Shown here one piece after another: positions 1-12,223 of a stretch of DNA of 64,000 nt. How positions within the stretch are numbered: position 1 is the stretch's first letter; the number at the start of each line of letters is the position of its first letter. The position numbers and the translations under genes are program-made. Origin of the DNA: Closterium sp. NIES-65 (taxonomy: Eukaryota; Streptophyta; Zygnematophyceae; Desmidiales; Closteriaceae); the NCBI GenBank assembly GCA_948144175.1, contig CANXME010000032.1, positions 1,513,501 through 1,577,500 on the forward strand, written 5' to 3'. The notes below the pieces were generated by a model. That model was not told where the DNA came from, made no database searches, and worked only from the letters and a program-made list of their open reading frames with translations.

Positions 1-3000
1 AGAGACATCCGGTGCGTGCCAGGGACAGGAGGAGGACGCGGACGCGAACCACGACCACTAGCGCGGGCAGCACGAACAGGCGACGCGGGACGAGACGCAG
101 GCTCACGACGCTCAGTAAGACATCCACTAGGACCAGTGTAAGGAGAGGGAGCAGGCAGTGGGGAGGTAGGCTCCAACAGTGACTGCGACTGGACAGGCTG
201 TGGACACTCTACCGGAGGAGAAAGACCAAGAACCTGCTGCAGAAGCGGAACGAAGTACGGCCGAGGCCGCGCGGCAGCTCCAGACTCAGCAGGGACAGCA
301 CCAGCACCCTCAGCGGCAGCACCAGCGCCACCAACACCTCCAGCGGCAGTACCTCCAGCAGCACCAGCAGCAGAACCACCGTCAGGACAGACAGCAGCAG
401 ACTCAGCACCACCGCCCTCAGCAGCCCCAGCTCCAGTAGGACCCGCAGGCGTAGCACCTCCGAGACCGGCGGCACCAGCACCCTCGACGGTCGGAGAAGC
501 TCCAGCTCCAGCAGTACGCCTCCAGCGGCGAGCAAACCACTCGCGCAGCTCCTGTGGAGAGAGGGGCTCCCGCCGAGACGCAGCACCAGGAGAAACCCCA
601 GGCTCAGCGGCTCCAGACGTAGCACCCCCAGGCTCAGCAGCCCCAGACTCAGCACCCCCAGGCTCAGCAGCTCCAGACTCAGCACCCCCAGGCTCAGCAG
701 CTCCAGCTCCAGTAGGACCCGCAGGCCCAGCAGCTCCGGGACCGGCAGCACCAGCACCCTCAGCTGTCGAAGGAGCTCCAGCTCCAGCAGCACGCCTCCA
801 GCGGCGAGCAAACCACTCGCGCAGCTCGTGTGGAGAGAGCGGCTCCCGCCGAGACGGAGCAACCGGAGAGCCCCCAGGTCCAGCAATCGCAGGCTCCGCA
901 CCTCCAGGCTCAGCACCCCCAGGCTCAGCAGCTCCTGACGTAGCACCTCCCGGCTCAGCACCCCCAGCAGCAGCACCCCCAAGCTCAGCACCCCCCGGCC
1001 TCGCACCCCCAGGCTCAGCACCCCCAGCAGCAGCACCCCCAAGCTCAGCACCCGCAGGCGTAGCACCCCCAGACTCTGCACCCGCAGCAGGACCAGACTC
1101 AGCAGCAACCTCGACTGGCTCGACTGTGTCTACCTGGGACACACCTGAAGGGGCAGGAACCTGAGGGGGGAGGGGGTCTACCGGGGGGGGAACTGGCACC
1201 AGGAAGTCCGGTGGGGGGGGGAAGGGAAGGAGTACGGTAGGGGAAGAGGCGGTAGAAGGGGACTGACTCGTCGAACGTGACGTCCTGGGAGGACAGAACA
1301 CGACCAGAGGAGGGGTGGTAGAACTGCCACCCTGGAGCGTCAGGGGGGAAGCCAAGGAAGACACAGGGAGCAGCACGGGGGGACAGCTTGTCCGCAGACA
1401 AGTCGCGGACAAACGCCCGAGATCCCCAGACACGGAACGCAGACGCATCACCGACCTTCCCCGTCCACAGTAACACTAGGGACATATCGGGCCGAGAGAC
1501 CCTGGGGTGAAGGTTGAGCTGATGCGCCGCGTACCGAACCGCAAACGGCCACAGAAAATGGGGGGCAGCCGCATGCATCATGGACGTACGAGCGACATCC
1601 ATGACCATGCCAATGCGGCGCTCAGCAATCCCATTTTGCTGTGGAGAGTCCGGAAGCGTAAAGGTCTGGCGGATCCCCTGTGCACGACAGTAGTCGCGCA
1701 GAAGGCGAGAGGAGAACTCCCCACCTCGGTCAGAGTGCAGACGCAGAACAGGAAAGTCCGAGCCGAAGCTCCTCCTGAGCTGGGGACGAGCCTCGCGGAT
1801 CCAGTCGATCAGCACCTCAGTGACAGCACCCTTGCTGCGCAAGGGGAAGACTGTGGTGTAACGCGAGTAGTCGTCAACCACCAACAGGAAGTAGCGCTCG
1901 TGACCCTGCCCACGGACGGGGGCCGGGCCCCACACGTCCATGTGAAGTGTCTGCAGAGGAGCCTCTGTCGGGGGAAACTGGGAGGAGTGAGGAGCAGCCC
2001 TGAGGCGCCCCTCGACACAGGGGACACAGGAAGGTCCTGGTCCCGAAGGAAGGGGAGGGAGAGACTGGGGAAGACCAGAGACAAGGACACGGGAAGCCAT
2101 GCCCCGAAGACGGGGCAAGGAGGGGTGGCCAAGACGGTGGTGCCACAGGAGAGTCTCGTGAGACAAGAGGCGACACGAGCAGGGGGCAGACTCAGGACCA
2201 GACCGGGACGCAGCAGCAAACACCTGACCTGACGCTGCTACCTGACCGGACGCAGGGACAGGAGGAGACTCAGTGGTCAGGGTGTAGAGGCTCGACCCCG
2301 GCCGACGCGAGAACGTGGCCAGGTGCCGGCCTGTGCGTGCGTCCGTGCAGTGGGTCACCCGCTGACTCGCAGGAGTGAACTGGTGAACCCCCGCATCCTG
2401 CAGGTCTGCACCACTCACCAAGTTCGTCGAGAACGAGGGGAGGTACAGGCCAGACAGGGTGCCCGAGGGGGCAGCCGGACACGGGAGGACAGTGGAAAAG
2501 TGAGCGAGGACAGGACCCCCAGAGGGGTCAGCCAGGGAGACTGCAACAGGCCGACCAAGCGGCGTGAGTGTGGTGCGGTCCCGAAAGAAGGAGCGAGAAG
2601 CCCCAGAGTCAAGTGTAAAGGTGAGGGAGGCCGAAGCCAACGTGGTACCTGAGAGCGCAGCCTCACCCGCACCTGAGGAAGCAGACTCACTAGCACCTAG
2701 AGCAGCAGCCGCACCTGTACCTGGAGCAGGAGACTCACTAGCACCCAGAGCAGCAGCAGCCTCACCAGTAGCTAGAGCAGCAGGTCCTATACCCGGGTCA
2801 GGCGGTACGCACAGGTGACCGGCACGGTCAGCACTAGTAGGCAATGCATACATGGCAGTGAGAATAGCATCATAGTCAAGAGCAAATATATCTACCCTCT
2901 GCCTAAGCAACTCCACCCAGTCGGGGAGCTCAGCCTCGTCGCCAAACACGGTACGCCAGGCGTCGCTCAGACGGGCGAAGCAGCGGGACTGTGTATGACT

Positions 3001-3299
3001 AGGTGTCCCACAAGGCTGACCAGTCCGAGCACCAGTGAGAATCACGTAAGAGCAGCGAACAGAACTGAGAGACCCTCCACTCTGAGTGTACCACTCACGA
3101 AGCTGCTGAGGCGTGAGAGACGCGCGGGGGGGTCGCGGGAGCTGCATCTGGCCGCCACCAGTAGTAGAAGCAGCAGGAGTGGTAGCAGTAGTAGCGCCAC
3201 CACCCCTACAGCCCCAACCAGCGTACCACTCACGCAGCTGCTGGGGCGTGAGGGACTCACGCAGACGTCGATGGGGCCGCATCAGTGGTGGGTAGAGTA

Positions 3300-4020
3300 G
3301 GCTCGGCGACTCAGAGGCTCGGCAGTAGGGCGGCTCTGCGGCTCGGGCGACTCGGGCGGCTCGGCGGCAGGGCGGCTGGGCTCCTCAGCTGCGCAGACGG
3401 CTTGGGCGGCTCAGGCTGCACGGCGGCTAACGGGCGGCGTGGGGGGCCAGGACGGCGGCGTGCAGCAGGGACGGGCGGCGCACGGGCGGTGTGAGGCCGG
3501 GACGGGCGCGCGCGGGCGGCTAGGGGCCGGGACGGGCGCGCGCGGGTGGCTAGGGGCCGGGACGAGCGGCGCGCGGGCGGCTAGGGGCCTGAACGGGCGG
3601 CGCGCGAGCGGCTAGGGGCCGGGATGGGCGGCGCGCGGGCGGCTGAGGGCCGGGACGGGCGGCGCGCGGGCGGCTAGGGGCCTGAACGGGCGGCGCGCGA
3701 GCGGCTAGGGGCCGGGACGGGCGGCGCGCGGGCGGCTAGGGGCCAGAACGGGCGGCGCGCGAGCGGCTAGGGGCCGGGACGGGCGGCGCGCGGGCGGCTA
3801 GGGGCCTGAACGGGCGGCGCGCGAGCGGCTAGGGGCCGGGACGGGCGGCGCGCGGGCGGCTAAGGGCCGGGACAGGCGGCGCGCGGGCGGCTAGGGGCCT
3901 GAACGGGCGGCGCGCGGGCGGCTAGGGGCCGGGACAGGCGGCGCGCGGGCGGCTAGGGGCCTGCAGGGCAGGCCGAAAGAGTGAGAGCGAGGGCCCGGAG
4001 CAAAAGTTTAAAAGTGGTGG
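3300..4020 (-). repeat. GC-rich tandem-repeat leader of element A
   Basis: About 31-bp units built on CGGCTAGGGGCC and GGGCGGCGCGC, repeated with small variations. The array lies between the primer-binding site and the coding region. No open frame here resembles a protein. Confidence 0.75.
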
Positions 4021-4061
4021 GCCCTAAGCACAGTTCCCACCCGGGAACCTGCTCGATACCA

Positions 4062-4196
4062 TGTGAGAATAGAGCGAGAATGAATGAACTATGAGTGAAG
4101 TGAGTACAAATAGCAAAACCCTAATTGGGTTGTACCCCCTATGGTATACCCCACTGTAGCCTACACAACAGCATAAGCTACATATATGTTCTGACA
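4062..4196 (-). repeat. 5' LTR of copia element A
   Basis: The minus-strand copy starts TGTCAG and ends TTCTCACA. It abuts a primer-binding site (4048-4061) reading TGGTATCGAGCAGG on the minus strand, close to the plant initiator-Met type TGGTATCAGAGC. It shares the block GTGTAGGCT...GTGGGGTA...GGGGTAC with the other copia LTRs in the window. Confidence 0.8.
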
Positions 4197-4765
4197 AAAT
4201 CCGTTTTATAACTGGAAACAGTTTTTCACACGAGTATCCATGATTCCTCATGAGAACTCGCGGAAATTCATGACGTGATTCAGCAGGGGACTTTGGTTTC
4301 AATTCAAGTGGATTACAGTTAATTCTAATGAGGCAGATTGAGGCAAATTCTTCAGCAGTTTCACAACCATTTTCTATTAAGGCAAAGCGAAGGCCTGGAT
4401 TCCAGTTAAGCAACTGCTTTATGTTTTCCTTTGTGTGTTTAGGAATTTATATAAATGTGTGCTTGTACTTGCTTCAAGTTAATCAATGCTATTATGCTAT
4501 TTCAAGCTCGGAATTCTACTACTACGTATTGACGAGACTAGAAACGTAACGTGGTGCTGCCGAAACGCTGCTCGACCAGATTCCTCACTCCACAAATCAA
4601 GGAAGGCATGACTACTCACTTTGTCTCTGTTATACCCTTGGCTATGAGGTGACAAGCTGTCACACTCGGAGGGTTCAAAGTGAAGTTCAGTGTTGCCAAG
4701 TTTGTTTTCGTGGTTCAGTTTTAAACGCTTCCGCATAGTACTTAGAGTTAACAGTCCGCTTGTGT
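4197..4765. other. Spacer without a recognised gene
   Basis: AT-richer sequence between two copia elements of opposite orientation. The open frames are short and resemble nothing I recognise. Confidence 0.5.
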
Positions 4766-4892
4766 TGTCAGAACATCATAGCTTATACATCTGTGTAGGC
4801 TGTAGTGGGGTAGCCCATAAGGGGTACAACCCAATTAGGGTTAGTACTTGTACCAAACTGTTTCATAGTTCAATCATTCTCGTTTCTCATCA
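4766..4892 (+). repeat. 5' LTR of copia element B
   Basis: Starts TGTCAGAACAT, ends TCTCATCA, and is followed at once by TGGTATCCGAGCAGG, a primer-binding site of the initiator-Met type. It is closely similar to the LTR at 57356. Confidence 0.8.
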
Positions 4893-4989
4893 TGGTATCC
4901 GAGCAGGTTCCCTAGTGGGAACGCTACCTAGGGCCCACCACGATTTTTTTTTTTTCCTGCCTGGAGCGCGCTTCACTCCTGTCCGAGTC

Positions 4990-5880
4990 GCGCTTTGTGT
5001 GCTGTCCCTACCCTCGGGCCGCCCTTAGTGGCCCCCTCTCACGGCCCCTTTGGCTGCCCTTACGGCCCCTCGCGCCGCCCTTCCGGCCCCTCGCGCCGCC
5101 CTCTAAGGCCCCTCGCGCCGCCCTTAAGGCCCCTTACGGCCCCGCCTAGGCCCCTTACGGCCCCTCCGCGGCCCCGTCTAGGCCCCTTGCGGCCCCGTCT
5201 AGGCCCCTCCGCGGCCCCGTCTAGGCCCCTTGCGGCCCCGTCTAGACCCCTCCGCAGCCCCGTCTAGGCCCCTTGCGGCCCCGTCTAGGCCCCTTGCGGC
5301 CCCGTCTAGGCCCCTTGCGGCCCCGTCTAGGCCCCTCCGCGGCCCCGTCTAGGCCCCTTGCGGCCCCGTCTAGGCCCCTCCGCGGCCCCGTCTAGGCCCC
5401 TTTCGGCCCCGTCTAGGCCCCTCCGCGGCCCCGTCTAGGCCGCTTTGCGGCCCCGTTGCCGCCACCTGCAGCCCAGTCGCCGCCACCTGCGGCCCCGTCG
5501 CCGCCACCTACGGCCACACCGCCGCCACCTGCGGCCTCGCTGCCACCTGCGGCCCCGTCGCCACCACCTACGACCCTATCACCGCTCAGCCGCCCAGCGA
5601 CCGAGCCGCCGAGCAGCCCAGCAGCCGAGCCGCCCACCTACCGAGCAGCCGAGCTGCCCAGCAGCGGAGCCGCCCAGCAGCCGAGCCGCCGAGCAGCCAA
5701 GCCACCCAGCAGCCGAGCCGCCCTGCCGCCAAGCCGCCCAGCAGCCGAGCCGCCCTGCAGCTGAGCCGCCCAGCAGCCGAGCCGCCCTGCCGCCGAGCCG
5801 CACTACTGTCGAGCAGCTGCTGTTCCTACCGATGCTCCCCGGCCCCTCCTTCCTCGGACTGGTGAGCTCACTTCCTACTA
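4990..5880 (+). repeat. GC-rich tandem-repeat leader of element B
   Basis: Roughly 20-bp units of the GGCCCCGTCTAGGCCCC type (to about 5440) pass into a Pro/Ala-coding CCGCCCAGCAGCCGAG repeat (about 5580-5810). Similar but not identical repeats occupy the same position in the other copia copies. Confidence 0.75.
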
Positions 5881-8800
5881 GGCCACTGCAGTCATGGCTA
5901 CCCCCAGTGTCCTTACTTTTGATGCTGAGGGCCGTGCCGTTGACTTTGAGGTCTGGGTTGATGACCTCCAGCTGTTTCTCCAGTGCAATAGGGCAGACGG
6001 ACTCTCTCTGTTCAATCTCACCTCTGGTGTCTCTCCTGCCCCGCCTGCTACTGCTGATAGCACTGTTCGCTCACAGTGGGCCACATGCGATGCTGCTGCT
6101 CGCCTTGCTGTTTGTCGCCACTTACCAACCACAGAGCGTGCATACTTTAGCCAGTACAAGAGTGCTCAGACCTTGTACGACGCTGTAGTTGCACGCTACT
6201 CTTTCCCTGCCACTGCTGAACTGAGCCGCCTCATGCTACCATACCTCTTCCCTGACCTTGCTGCCTTTCCCACAGTCGCTGACCTCATTACGCACCTCCG
6301 CACTAGTGACACTCGCTACTGCGCTGCACTTCTTGCTGAGTTCTGCGCCAAGACCCCCCCCCCATGTACATCACCCTCTACTACATAGTCACCCGGCTCC
6401 CTGACTCTCTTCGAGTAGTCAGGGACCACTTCCTATCAGTCTGCCCCACCACTCTCACCGTTGACCTCCTCGAGAAAAGCCTCTTGGCGGCAGAAAAGAG
6501 CATAGTCGCTGTAGGAGCCTCTCGTGGTGACCCTCGCATCCCCGTCTTTGAGGGGTGTTCCCCCTCCCCCCTCTTGCCCTCTGTTGCTTCTGCTGCTGCG
6601 GCCGACCTCGTTGGTTTCGAGTCGGTCGGCGCTGCGTCTGCCCCTAGCGGGAGACGCCGCACCGGCAAGGGCAAGCGGGGAAAGGGTGCTGGAGGGGCTG
6701 GCGGGGGCGGTGAAGGTGGTGGTGGAGGCAGTGGAGGGAGTGGAGGTGGTGGTGGGAGTAGTAGCGGGGGTGGCGGCGGCGGCGGCAGTAGTGGCGCCAG
6801 AGGAGGCGGCGGTGGTGGCAAAGGGAGCGGAGGCGGCGGAGGTGGCGGAGGAGGCAGTGGTGGAGGAGGCAGCGGAGGCGGCGGCAGCAGCAGTGGACCT
6901 GGTCGCGGCTCTGCGCAGAGGAGTGGCTCCGGTGGTGGTACGCACCAGCAGCAGCAGAGCAGTCGTGAGACCGTGTCCCCTCAGCAGCTTCGTGAGTGGT
7001 ACGCTGCGCGTCAGCGCGGTGTGGGTACGGGTCCCTGCACCTACATTCTCCGCACCGGCGACCGTGCTGGTGAGCAATGCGGGGGCCCGCACCCCACCCA
7101 GCGCTGCTTCGGCCGTCTGACGGACGCGTGGCGTCACCAGTTCCCTGGGGCCTCTGAGATCCCTCGCTGGGGAGAGCTGTCTAGGGCGGGGGTTGCTATC
7201 TTTGATCTTGATTTTGATGCTATTCTTGCTGCCATGTATGCTGTTGATGATAGTGTTGTGGGTGACTGTTACCTGTGTGTACCGCCTGACCCGGGCATTG
7301 AGGCTACTACTCTAGGTGCTGGTGAGATTGCTGCTCTAGGTGCTAGTGCGTCTGCTGCCCCAGGTGCTAGTGCGTCTGCTGCCCCAGGTGCTAGTGAGTC
7401 TGCACTCTCAGGTACTACGCCGGCTCAGGCCTTACACACCTTCACCCTGGACTCCCCGATTGATCCTAGGGAAGGGTTACAGGCGCGTTGGCCTGGGGGG
7501 TTATGGGCGCACTTACCCGCTACACAAACAAGCCCTTTTATCCCAATGGTCTAGTGGTTGGGATTCTGACACTCGGCAGCCCCCTCTGGCGCCCTGTCAG
7601 GTCTCTACCTCCCCTTGTTCTCTACAAACTTGGTGAGTGGAGCGGACCTACAGGATAGGGGGGTTGACCAGTTCACTCCTGCGAGTCAGCGGGTGACCCA
7701 CTGCACGTGTGCTCGGACAGGCCGACACTTGGCCACGTTCACCCATCGGCCAGGGTCGAGCCTGTACACCCTTACTATTGAGTCTCCTCCTGCTGCTGAG
7801 TCTGCCCACGTAGCTGCGTCGAGTCAGTTGTTTGCTGCGACGTCCAGGTCTGGTCCTGAGTCTGCCCCCTGCTCGTGTCGTCTGCTGTCCCACAAGACTC
7901 TTCTTTGGCACCACCGCATTGGTCACCCCTCCTTGCGTCGTCTCCGAGGCATGGCCTCCCGTGTCCTTCTCTCTGGTCACCCTCGGTCTCTCCCTCCCCT
8001 ACCTCCGGGGCCTGGCCCTACCGGCGTCACCTGCGTCGAGGGGCGACAGCGCGCCGCCCCTCACTCCTCCGACAGAGGCTCCGCTGCAGACTCTCCACAT
8101 TGACGTGTGGGGCCCAGCCCGCGTCCGTGGGCAGGGTCGCGAGCGGTACTTCGTGCTGGTGGTTGACGACTACTCGCGTTACACCACAGTCTTCCCCTTG
8201 CGCAGCAAGGGCGATGTCACTGAGGTGTTGATCGACTGGATCCGTGCAGCTCGTCTCCAGCTCAGGAGGAGCTTCGGCTCGGACTTTCCTGTTCTGCGTC
8301 TGCACTCTAACAGAGGCGGAGAGTTCTCCTCTGGCCTTCTGCGAGCCTACTGCCGTGCGCGAGGCATCCGCCAGACCTTTACGCTTCCGGACTCTCCACA
8401 GCAAAATGGGATTGCTGAGCGCCGCATTGGCATGGTCATGGATGTCGCTCGTACGTCCATGATGCATGCGGCTGCCCCCCATTTTCTGTGGCCGTTTGCG
8501 GTTCGGTACGCGACGCATCAGATCAACCTTCACCCCAGGGTCTCCAGGCCGGAGACCTCCCCAGCTTTGCTGTGGACGGGGAAGGTAGGCGATGCGTCTG
8601 CGTTCCGTGTCTGGGGATCTCGGGCGTTTGTCCGCGACTTGTCTGCGGACAAGCTGTCCCCTCGTGCTGCTCCTTGTGTCTTCCTTGGCTTCCCCCCTGA
8701 CGCGCCAGGGTGGCAGTTCTACCACCCCACCTCTCGTCGTGTTCTGTCCTCTCAGGACGTCACGTTTGACGAGTCGGTCCCCTACTACCGCCTCTTCCCC

Positions 8801-11800
8801 TACCGCACTCCTTCCCTCCCCCCGCCACCGCGCTTCCTTGTGCCAGGTCCCCCCCCGGTAGACCCTCTCCCCCCTCAGGGTCCTGCCCCTTCAGGTGTGT
8901 CCCAGGTAGACGCGGTCGAGCTGGTCAAGGTTATTGGTGACTCTGGTGCTGCTGTTGGTGCTGAGCCTGGGGGTGCTGACTCTGGGGGTGCTACGCGGGT
9001 GGGTACTACGCCTGGGGGTGCTGGGCCTTCGGGTGGTACTGCTGGGGGTGCTGAGCTTGGGGGTGCTGCGCCTAGGGGTGCTGAGCCTGGGGGTGCTACG
9101 CCTGGGGGTGCTGAGCCTAGGGGTGCTACGCCTGGGGGTACTGAGCTTGGAGGTCCTACGTCTGGAGGTGCTAAGCCTGGGGGTGCCACGTCTGGAGCTG
9201 CTGAGCCTAGGGGTGCGGAGCCGGCGGCCGCTGGGCCTACTCGTGTGGCGTCTGGCGGTGCTGGGCCTGGAGGTTCTCCCGATGCTTCGCCTCGGTGGGA
9301 GCCACTCTCTCCATTGGAGCTGCGTGAGTGGTTTGCCCGGCGCTGGAGGCGTACTGCTGGAGCTTCTTCGGCTGCTGAGGGTGCTGGTGCCGCCGGTCCC
9401 GGAGGTGCTCGTGCCGCGAGTACTGGAGCTGCTGGGTCTGCGGGTTCGCCTGGAGCTGGAGCTGCTGAGGGTGTTGGCGCTGAGGCTACTGCTGTCAGTC
9501 CTGGAGACGGTTCTGTTGGGGGTGCTGCTGGTGCTGTTGGAGGTGCTGCTGGCTCTGGTCCTGCTGCGGGTGCTGCTGGTCCTGCTGGAGGTCGTGTAGC
9601 TGGCGGTGGTGTTGGCGCTGGTGCTGTCCCTCCTGTGTCTGGAGTCGCCGCGCGGCCTCGGCCGTACTTCGTTTCGCTCCTTCAGCAGGTTCTTGGTCTT
9701 CCTCCTCCCTTAGAGTGTCCACCGCCTGTCCAGTCCCAGTCACAGCTTCCGCCGGCCTCCCCAATGCCTGCTCCTTCTCCCTACACTGGTCCTACTGGAG
9801 GTCTTGCTGAGCGTCGTGAGCCTGCGTCTCGTCCTGCATCGCCTGTTCCTGCTGCTTGCACTAGTGGTCGCGGTTCGCGTCAGCGTCCTACTCCTGTTCC
9901 TGGCACGCACCGGATGTCTCTGCGTCCGTCCACTGCTCCTCTGCGTGCCCCTTTGCCTTCTCCTCCTGAGTCCTCTCTTCCTGCACTTGCCGACCCGGAG
10001 TCGGACTCTCTTCGTGCTGCCAGTCCTACTGTCACGCGTCTCCTTGCTACTGTCATCACTGACCCCTCCTTTGAGTCCACTGCTGCGTCTGCTCTTGTTG
10101 CTGAGCTCGTCGACTTTGCTGCTCGCTGTCGTCTAGACTACGCTGCTAGTCTTGTTGTTTAGTCTTTGTCTGTCTGTCCTCCGTCCGTCGGGGGTGAGTG
10201 TGCTCTTGGCACGGACGTCCTTGAGGACAGGCAGGAGGAGTTCCAGTGTCTGGCTGCTGCTTCACCTCATCTCGTGTCCGTACTACTTACCCCTGAGGGA
10301 GACCCGTATGCACTTGACATCCCGACTCCGCGCTCTTACGCGGAGGCCGTAGAGGGTCCCTACTCCTCTCAGTGGCAGGCAGCTATAGATGCAGAGATGG
10401 CTTCCTGGAAGTCCACAGGCACCTACGTTGACGCAGTTCCCCCTCCTGGGGCGAACATCGTCAGTGGCATGTGGATCTTCAGGGAGAAGCGGCCGCCAGG
10501 TTCTCCACCTGTCTTCAAGGCGCGGTACGTGGCTCGTGGCTTCAGTCAGCGGCAGGGAGTTGACTACTTTCAGACCTTCTCTCCCACCCCGAAGATGACC
10601 ACTCTTCGGGTGCTGCTACACATAGCCGCTCAGCGTGACTACGAGCTTCACTCCCTTGACTTCAGCACTGCTTTCTTGCAGGGTAGCCTGCACGAGGAGA
10701 TCTGGCAGCGCCGTCCACCTGGCTTCACTGGGACTTTCCCTCCTGGCACCCAGTGGAGCCTCCGACGGCCAGTCTACGGTCTCCGCCAGGCACCGCGCGA
10801 GTGGCATGACACACTGAGGACTACGCTTGCGGCTCTTGGGTTTGCTCCCTATACTGCTGACCCGTCGCTGTTTCTGCGCACCGACACCTCTCTGCCGCCG
10901 TTCTACATCCTCGTGTACGTCGACGACTTGGTCTTTGCCACTGCTGACAGTGCTGGACTCGCCCACGTGAAGTCCGAGCTGCAGAAGAGACACACGTGCA
11001 CAGACGTGGGTGAACTGCGCAGCTACCTTGGCTTGCAGATCACCCGGGATAGAGCACGCCGCACCATTACCCTGACTCAGTCACACATGGTGCAGCAGGT
11101 CCTTCAGCGCTTCGGCTTCACGTACTCCTCGCCTCAGGCCACTCCTCTGTCTACTCGCCACTCGCTCTCAGCTCTGCCTTCGGATGAGTCCGTAGAGTCG
11201 AGTGGCCCGTACCCAGAGCTTGTTGGCTGCCTCATGTACTTGATGACCTGCACACGACCTGACCTTGCATACCCTCTTAGCATCTTGGCATGCTATGTTG
11301 CTCCTAGGAGACACCGACCAGAGCACATGGCTGCAGCGAAGAGGGTGTTGCGCTACTTGTGCAGTACGTCGGTCATGGGGCTAGTGCTTGGAGGGCGACG
11401 TCGAGTGGTCCTCACAGGTCACGCAGACGCTTCTTGGGCTGACGACCAGGCTACGCAGCAGTCGTCACAGGGTTACACCTTCAGCCTTGGTTCCGGCTCT
11501 GTTTCGTGGCGGTCTACCCGCTCGTCTTCTGTTCTCGGCTCTAGCTGTGAGGCTGAGTTCTACGCGGGGGCCATGGCTGCACAGGAGCTACGCTGGCTCA
11601 CCTACCTGCTAGCTGACCTAGGAGAGCCGCTTCGTTCTCCTCCAGTGCTGTACGTAGACAACAAGGCCATGCTGGCCTTGTGTCGGGAGCACAGACTTGA
11701 GCATAGAACGAAGCACATTGCTCTTCGCTACTTCCTTGCTCGTGAGCTGTAGCAGCGTGGTCAGCTGCGCCTTGCTTACGTGGCCTCTGAGGCCAACACT

Positions 11801-12096
11801 GCTGATATCTTTACCAAGGCACTTCCGCCTTGTGATCATCAGTGCTTCTGTACGATGCTAGATCTTGTGCCTACTTGGCCTCACTTGCTCACTTCTTGAC
11901 CTTGCTTGTACTGTTATCTTTCTATACCTGCACTTGCTTGTTTACCTTTATATCTGATCTTGCATGTGAACTGGCCTTCTGGCCTTGAGCTTGTGCTCGG
12001 ACTGTGTGGTGACGTTGTGATCCACCCTGAGCTTGCTTTGCTTTGCTTGACTGGTCTTGTGACCTCTTGTTCTCCCCCACTTTGCCTATGGGGGTG

Positions 12097-12223
12097 TGTC
12101 AAACTCTTATGCTTTAGTCTGTGTAGGCTGTAGTGGGGTAGACAATATGGGGTACAACACTTCTAGGTTTTCCTACTTGTACCCACCTGCTTGCTAGTTC
12201 ATTAATTCCTCATTCTTCACACA
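12097..12223 (+). repeat. 3' LTR at the end of element B
   Basis: Begins TGTCAAACTC after the purine run TGGGGGTG and ends TTCACACA. It shares the copia LTR core (GTGTAGGCTGTAGTGGGGTA) but differs clearly from the LTR at 4766. It abuts a minus-strand integrase fragment directly. Confidence 0.7.

Larger units (their letters stand above)
1..4196 (-). mobile_element. Ty1/copia retrotransposon, 5' part (element A)
   Basis: The polyprotein reads on the minus strand and runs off the left edge of the window. Parts in coding order are a Gag C-terminal module (around 3280-2900), an aspartic protease with a DSGA core (about 2600), an integrase with the HHRLGHPSL zinc-binding start and the GGEF and QNGIAERR blocks (about 2150-1500), and a Gly/Ala/Pro-rich linker (about 1100-200). 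The order Gag, protease, integrase, then reverse transcriptase (seen in sister copies) defines Ty1/copia. The 5' LTR is at the right end (4062-4196). The element is broken, with several breaks and a rearranged front part. No target-site duplication can be tested because the 3' end lies outside. Confidence 0.9.
4766..12223 (+). mobile_element. Ty1/copia retrotransposon (element B), LTRs of two subfamilies
   Basis: The LTR at 4766-4892 is followed by a primer-binding site (4893 on), a GC-rich leader (about 4960-5880), Gag (from 5894, MATPSVLTF), a Gly/Ser tract (about 6690-6900), a Cys/His module (about 7030-7110), protease remnants, integrase (about 7660-8800), a GGA-rich linker (about 8930-9640), reverse transcriptase with YVDDLVFA (about 10340-11150) and RNase H with ADASWADD and VDNKAMLALC (about 11400-11840). 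A second LTR lies at 12097-12223 behind a G-run polypurine tract. The element is broken, with roughly five breaks. Its two LTRs belong to different subfamilies and no matching target duplication is visible, so it is either recombinant or two abutting pieces. Confidence 0.9.

Noticed and set aside
8875-9764. Leu/Val-rich and Pro-rich frames opposite or beside the copia linker
   Set aside because: Shadow frames of the Gly/Ala-rich linker. The same pattern occurs in every copia copy.
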